Positions 58,838-64,000 of a stretch of DNA of 64,000 bases are shown here, piece after piece. The notes beneath the pieces were generated by a model, which saw only the letters and a program-made list of their open reading frames with translations, did no database searches and was not told the origin of the DNA. Both the position numbers and the translations under genes were made by a program. Origin of the DNA: Dugong dugon (taxonomy: Eukaryota; Chordata; Mammalia; Sirenia; Dugongidae); NCBI GenBank assembly GCA_030035585.1, contig CM057474.1, positions 7,362,001 to 7,426,000 on the forward strand, written 5' to 3'. Positions within the stretch are counted from its first letter, which is position 1. Every line of letters begins with the position of its first letter.

Positions 58838-59663
58838 TATAAGGATCAGCATAAAGCTGGTTCCTATGAGGCGGAGGTTAAAGATGTCCCAAGTATCCAA
58901 CTTTTCCAGACTGCTGCACTGCTCCGTCATCTCTTGACATCAACTCCTCTCCTCCGCTCAGTACTCTCCCTCCCATCTTCGGGTTCCGTAATTCGCTGTA
59001 ACATCTCACAGGACTCACAAATCATATCAGAGAAATGGCTCAAGCCATTGTGGAAGATGGCGAGTCCCAAATCCATGCATCAGGCATGGGCTTCTCCTGA
59101 CCCACGTGGCTGTGGGGGCTGATGAACCCAAACCGGCAGGTCAGACCACAGGCTGCTGGCTCACAAGTCTGCAGAAGCTGGCAAATCAGGTCAGATTATA
59201 GGCCGCTGGCCCACAGGGCTGTGGAGGCCAGTGAATCCCAGAACTGACAGGTCAGACGGCAGGCCTCTGGCTCAAGTCCTAAGAACCAGAGGTTAGAAGA
59301 TCACCAACAGGATGCGGGATCCAGATGCAGAGAGAGTGAGCCCTGCTAGAACATCCCCATACATAACTTGGATGCAGGCTACACCCTAAGGAAGGTTGAG
59401 ACTTGAGTGATGCCGTCCTGCAAGGCTGTGATTCAAGACACATTCCACACCAACCTGCCCTCATTAACATGTAGAGATTAGGATTTATAACACATAAAGT
59501 GAAGGACAACCATACCATACTGGGAATCATGGCCTAGACAAGTTGACACATAACCCCAACCATCACAGATTCCATATACCTTACTTACATAGTCCCACTC
59601 AATCATTGCTTGTGAGTCACAAAGACCGTGGCTAGAAGGGCCATATGAAGTAATTCATTGTAC
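58838..59663 (-). mobile_element. LTR-like repeat, inverted partner of 52113-52915
   Basis: The reverse complement aligns with 52113-52915 over its full length, from ...AATGAATTACTTCATATGGC to AACCTCCGCCTCATAGGAAC. The middle has extra repeats of a CCNCAGGNCTGTGGAGGC-type unit (about 59100-59230). Antisense frames of 83-99 codons here are shadows. Confidence 0.68.
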
Positions 59664-60130
59664 CTCATCTTCCTTCTCAGCCTTACCCTCTGAGTCTTGT
59701 TGTAGAAATGCACAAAACAGGGAATACGGACACCTTTATCTAAACGAATAATCATCAGTCTTAACGGCATCCTCAGCACTTCCCAGCACGTGTACCATAT
59801 CCATTCCTGATCTCCACAAGAAGATTTCAAACCTGCTACATTGTTCTCTGGCCACCACTGCAGGCACAGCCCCTTCATTCCCGGCAGATGGCTTCTCCTC
59901 TACTACACAGAGAAAACAGATGCAATCAGAGGGGAACTCCCTGCCAGTCAACATAAGATCTTACCTTTATTTGCCCCAGTCTCCTCTTACTCCTCTGTGT
60001 TTAAGTAGCTGGTTTCCTTCTGCAGATACTAGATTCATTTTTCTGCCACTTTTCCCAGACACCATAGTATCATTGACCTCTTCTCTATCTTTGAAAATTC
60101 CTTTTTCTAGAACACTCTTCTCCCTCCTAA
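59664..60130. other. unassigned C+T-rich sequence
   Basis: May include diverged L2, directly upstream of a recognisable L2 3' end. The frames at 59603-59954 (minus) and 59920-60135 (plus) have no motif. Confidence 0.35.
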
Positions 60131-60134
60131 ACTG

Positions 60135-60400
60135 ATGAACTTATCAACCTTTAGATCTCAGCTCAAATGTTTCTTCCTCACGGAAGAATTCCCATCAACT
60201 CCAGAATAAATCAAAGCCCCCATTTTTCAGATTTATTTTCCATCAACTGTATTTCCTTTCTTCCCTGTATTTTTCTTCAATGTATTCATCATAATTTAGA
60301 ATTCTATATAAGTGATTATCTAATTAATGTCTGTATCCTCTGACTACATTGTTAGCATTACAAAATTACCATTATGGCACATAGTAACAGCTCAAATCTT
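60135..60400 (+). mobile_element. L2 3'-end fragment
   Basis: AGATCTCAGCTCAAATGTTT CTTCCTCACGGAAGAATTCCC, then GTATTTTTCTTCAATGTATT and ATGGCACATAGTAACAGCTC: the L2 3' order. Confidence 0.68.
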
Positions 60401-60429
60401 TGATAATGAATGAAAACAATAGTAGGTGC

Positions 60430-60615
60430 TGCCAAACACTGCTTACATCGACTCATTTAATACAGTAACCTTATCTCTGTTTTATAGATGAGAAACCTGA
60501 GACACACATTGATAACAGAGAGGGACAGACACACTTAATGGAGTGGTAACTGGAACTTGTCCCGGTTACTCAGGCTCCAGAGTTTATGTGCTAACTACTA
60601 CACTTAACTGCCTCT
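60430..60615 (-). mobile_element. MIR SINE
   Basis: Antisense MIR: GACTCATTTAATACAGTAAC, TTTTATAGATGAGAAACCTG, GGAGTGGTAACTGGAACTTG, CAGGCTCCAGAGTTTATGTG. Confidence 0.72.
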
Positions 60616-60673
60616 AGTGAATGAATGAAGTAGCATTATTACAGTATGCCTCCCCCCCCCCAAAAAAAAAAAA

Positions 60674-60826
60674 AAACCCTGGTGGCTTAGTGGTTAAGTG
60701 CTACAGCTGCTAACCAAAAGGTCGGCATTTCAAATCCACCAGGCACTCCTTGGAAACTATGGGGCGGTTCTACTCTATCCTGTAGGGTTGCTATGAGTTG
60801 GAATCAACTTGATGGCAACAGGTTAC
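60674..60826 (+). mobile_element. SINE, full length, short-body type
   Basis: CCCTGGTGGCTTAGTGGTTA head, GGTCGGCATTTCAAATCCACC B-box region, end AGGGTTGCTATGAGTTGGAA ... GATGGCAACAGGTTA. Preceded by a C10/A14 homopolymer pair. Confidence 0.92.
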
Positions 60827-60839
60827 CTCCTAAAAAGCA

Positions 60840-61750
60840 AAAAATATTAGACTATAACTGTGATGAGATCTAGTCCATATTTTTTATGGCAAACAGTATA
60901 ACTCTGAAGTGGCAAAGTTGAAGTATATTAAAATGTTCAGGACTCTTTCTTTCAGTTCCTTGGCATTTTGAATTTGAAGTATAGAAAGAGTATTCAATGT
61001 TTTTATCTTCATCTTTGGTGCTTTAATTTCATTCTGATTTTTCTTTAGTAGAGGAACAACATCCTAATGTTAGGTTAATATTGATGGTAAATAAAAAAGA
61101 AGAAGAAAAATCTAGACATTGGTCTTTTTTGGGAATTACATCAAATTATCTTCGGTCTAAATGAGTCCTCTGGGTTAGAGGTGGAGTACATAAGGGGGGT
61201 GTAGGGGTTCTGAAGGCTGACTCTATTAGGATACAAAGGAAATACTGGGAAGGAAGACTGCCATGAAGGTGAAGACAGGAGGTGGGAGAGTAGGTGTAGA
61301 GAAAGAGAAAAGTCAGCCAAATAATATCCCTTTTCCAATCCTGGGTTAGCACCACTAAATTCTTCAGAGCTAAATCTACATAGCCTTCCAAATACAGGGA
61401 AGAATCACACTCACTGTATTTCATTTTTCACTAACACTGTATAAAGTATGGAAGCACTGAACGTAACATCTGATTCCATAATCGAGATGAGGAAGCAATT
61501 TTCCACAAAGCCATCCTCCATGGGAAAAGAGACACACTGGAGAGAATACAAGAAGCCTTTCAACTCGGTGGGAAACAATGTGAAATCACTTCATTGATGC
61601 TCATTGTAGCCTATGCACACTTTGCCTGCCAAGAAATGCTCATTCAATATAGGGAAATCAATTCCCATTCACTAATAAACACAATCAAATGCAAAGTTGC
61701 TTAATAAAGTCAAATCCTATAAATAATCTCATAATATCTCATAAGTGGTT
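60840..61750. other. unique sequence
   Basis: No repeat or exon recognised. Two overlapping minus frames at 61141-61424 have no motif. Confidence 0.4.
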
Positions 61751-61760
61751 TATGCCTTAA

Positions 61761-61991
61761 CTACCAAAAAAGAAAAAATCCAAGCCTATTGCCATCAAGT
61801 CGATTTTAACTTATAGCAGCCCTATAGGACTGAGTAGAACTGTTGCATAGGGTTTTCAAGGTTGTAAATCTTTATGGAAGCAGACAGCCACATCCTTCTC
61901 CCATGGAATGGCTGGTGGCTGGTAAGTTTGAACCCCTGACATTTTGGTTAGCAGCCCAGTGCTTTAACCACTGTGTTACCAGGGCTACAGT
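61761..61991 (-). mobile_element. SINE, full length, long-body type
   Basis: Minus-strand head with CCCTGGTAACACAGTGGTTA, body GATTTACAACCTTGAAAACC, end AAATCGACTTGATGGCAATA followed by a T-rich tail. Exact 8-bp duplication TGCCTTAA (61753-61760 and 61992-61999). Confidence 0.94.
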
Positions 61992-62004
61992 TGCCTTAAT
62001 ATAG

Positions 62005-63205
62005 TTCCCCAAAATTCTATTTTATCACTTTTTTTTCGTTATTCTCTTTTCTTTGACTACGATTGTTCATGGCACAATCACATATTCCTTAAAATTACTC
62101 AGATTTTCATAGGAGAAGATCATAATTCTCCATCCATTTGGATCATGCAGTGTGGGGATATTTAATTTTGCAGGTTTTGTACATATGGATAAACAGGAAG
62201 CAAGAAGATCAATTACTGGTAGTGCTAACCATCAGCACCCAATCCCCCTGTCAGCCAGGGCTCAAACGTTGTCTCTTGGCTTGAACATTGACCCAGGAGT
62301 CAGAAAAATAGCCCAGGGCTTGTCTTTTCCATAATGTACTAAAGTCCTATGACATTCACAGCCCAGTAGTAAAGCACTTCTTAACTCACAGGACCATCAA
62401 ACAGGATTAAGTGCTTTGAAATCCATGGATAACAGGTGCTCCAAGGACTGAAGAGCTCACCAGGTCGCCTCTTTCCCTCTGGGTCACTCACCTCCTTGCC
62501 CCCAACACTAGACGAATATTTGCAAGAAGAGAGACAGATGATGCCCACGGCAGCAAAAAGGGACGCTGGGGAGGCCTATCAGCTGCCCACACACAGATTT
62601 TATGCTGTGATCCTAAAAATTCTATGGTGATCTCTAAAAACATTAGTGAATTTTATCATTTGCTACCATTTTCAAAATACTTAGAGGATTCTGAACAATC
62701 CTAAAATTTAGTTTTACACACAATAACAGATTTGTTTTCACACTACAGTTTTTCCTAATAACGTGATTAACCAATTATAGGAATTTTTTTAATGGTTTGA
62801 TAAAGAATTAAAATCATTCAATAAGATGAAATGCATCCAAATAGGACTTAAAAAATACTGAAAATGAGCTAAAGATAGCATTTCAATGAGAAAAAAATCA
62901 ATTTGGAACTCAGCAGATGGCACATTTGTTAATAGAAGTTCACTGATTTGCAAAACTCAATTACCTGAAAATCCATCAAAAGTTACTGCGTAAGAACCTA
63001 ATTTTTTTTTTTTTTTTTTTACTTAAGAAAGGCTATCAAAGGTTTCCTTTAAGTGACACAAATGGTTTAAAAATATAATTCTAGTTGAAAAATTTACTTC
63101 ACCAATTCTAGAAATCCACACTTAATTAGGCACTATAAAACAAGGTATACCTGCATTGTACTACATTCCTCCCATTAGTTGTACAGTCTACAAAATCAAT
63201 GGTTT
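62005..63205. other. unassigned sequence
   Basis: No repeat recognised. A TTTTGCAG phrase near 62166 resembles an acceptor, and a 60-codon frame (62152-62334) spans it, but no donor or known motif supports an exon. A T20 run is at 63002-63021. Confidence 0.4.
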
Positions 63206-63234
63206 TATGGATTGAATTGTGTCCCTCAAAAACA
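63206..63234 (+). mobile_element. LTR, MaLR/ERVL-like, left part
   Basis: ATGGATTGAATTGTGTCCCT is the conserved start of this LTR class. It is broken at 63235-63244 by an L1 fragment. Confidence 0.75.
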
Positions 63235-63244
63235 TCTGTTGGAA

Positions 63245-63818
63245 GACGTGACTAATGAGGCACAGCAGTCCAGGGACAAGGACTAGAAGGCAGGAGGGGA
63301 CAGCAAAGCTGGTGATAGGGAACCTAAAGTTGAGAAGGGACAGTGTTGACATGTCATGGGGTTGTTAATCATTGTCATAGGGCAATATGTGTACTAACTG
63401 TTTAATGAGAAACTATATGTTCTGCAAACCTTCATCTAAGGTACAAAAAAAAAAAAAAAGAATAATCTATGTGAGATCAAATTGAGAACAGCAACTCAAA
63501 AGGTTTGATGGGAAGCCTAGGGGACAGTGAGTTGAAGATAATGGTGATGGAATAATTTGGAAAAGGACAGTGAGAATAGCAGCACAACTGGAAGAATGTA
63601 ATCGATGTCACTGAATTGTACATGTAGAAACTTTCAAAATGGTGTAACTTTGGCTATGTATATTTTCACCAAAAAATGTCCTCAAGGTCGACAAGGGAGA
63701 GTGTCATGGCGTTGTTAACCAATGTCATAAAACAATATGTGTACTGACTGTTTAATGAGAAATTATTTGTTCTGTAAACCTTCATCTAAAGTACAATAAA
63801 AAAATTTTAAAAAAAAAT
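63245..63818 (+). mobile_element. L1 3'-UTR fragment inserted in an LTR
   Basis: Exact 10-bp duplication TCTGTTGGAA (63235-63244 and 63819-63828). The insert is plus-strand. It has one GTTGACATGTCATGGGGTTG ... CCTTCATCTAAGGTAC module with an A15 tail, a middle module with GAATGTAATCGATGTCACTG and AATTGTACATGTAGAAAC, then a second copy of the first module ending CTAAAGTACAATAAAAAA, with a polyadenylation signal. Confidence 0.93.
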
Positions 63819-63828
63819 TCTGTTGGAA

Positions 63829-64000
63829 TCCTAACCCCTATACCTGAGAATGTAATCCCATTTGGGAACAGAGTTTTCTGTGTTATGCTAATGAGACCAT
63901 ATCCACGTAGGGTGTGTTTTAAACCTAATCACTTTCGAGGTATAAAGAGAGCAGATTAGAGTTATGCAAGCATGAACTGGGGAAGACAGAAGCATATGTG
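63829..64000 (+). mobile_element. LTR, MaLR/ERVL-like, right part, cut by window end
   Basis: Continues the LTR: ATCCTAACCCCTATACCTGA, GGGAACAGAGTTTTCTGTGT, TAATGAGACCATATCCACGT, GAGGTATAAAGAGAGCAG. The polyadenylation signal and 3' end lie beyond the window. Confidence 0.8.

Noticed and set aside
62152..62334. Exon after TTTTGCAG
   Set aside because: The frame is open by chance length only, no donor is seen, and the sequence has no recognisable protein motif.

Overview
This window is vertebrate nuclear DNA: AT-rich, without operons, and saturated with interspersed repeats of mammalian type (MIR, L2, L1, MER5A-like, MaLR/ERVL-like LTRs). The most informative repeat is a tRNA-derived SINE, present in about 19 full or partial copies. 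Its 3' end matches that of an RTE-clade LINE, which is present as three copies. From memory, this SINE/RTE pair is characteristic of Afrotheria, so the source is most likely an elephant or another paenungulate (inference; no search was run). No complete protein-coding gene is visible. All long reading frames are either RTE remnants or chance frames across repeats. One 76-bp candidate internal exon on the minus strand (8887-8962) is the only non-repeat piece that looks coding, so the window is an intron or gene-poor intergenic DNA.

Layout. 1-16 kb: unique AT-rich DNA with old L2 and MIR fragments, a Tigger-like DNA transposon (2465-2769), a palindromic TA-flanked MITE (6404-6611), the candidate exon and several SINEs. 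16-20 kb: three SINEs in a row, then a 5'-truncated plus-strand RTE (17170-19727) with an 11-bp target-site duplication. 20-24 kb: an L1 3' end, two minus SINEs, a minus-strand LTR, and an L2 split by an L1 3' fragment with a 13-bp duplication. 26.3-29.3 kb: the longest RTE copy, on the minus strand. 30-31.4 kb: L2 remnant, partial SINE, and an L1 3' fragment with a 20-bp duplication. 33.1-38.5 kb: a third RTE, split by an LTR-bounded endogenous-retrovirus-like element (35168-38091). 39.6-42 kb: two direct copies of one LTR family and a weaker LTR-like remnant. 42-50 kb: mostly unique sequence with MER5A, SINEs and microsatellites. 50.1-50.7 kb: a GC- and CpG-rich solo LTR on the minus strand. 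52-59.7 kb: an inverted pair of about 800-bp LTR-like repeats, and a SINE nested in a SINE. 60-64 kb: L2/MIR, two SINEs, and an LTR interrupted by an L1 3' fragment and cut by the window end.

How the parts relate. The RTE would have supplied reverse transcriptase in trans for the SINE, as the shared 3' terminus implies. The nested insertions give relative ages: L2 and MIR are oldest, DNA transposons and LTRs intermediate, and RTE, SINE and L1 3' fragments with still readable target duplications are younger. I found no convincing undescribed system. The best leads are the candidate exon, the modular L1 3' UTR, the palindromic MITE and the unusual terminal structure of the retrovirus-like element.
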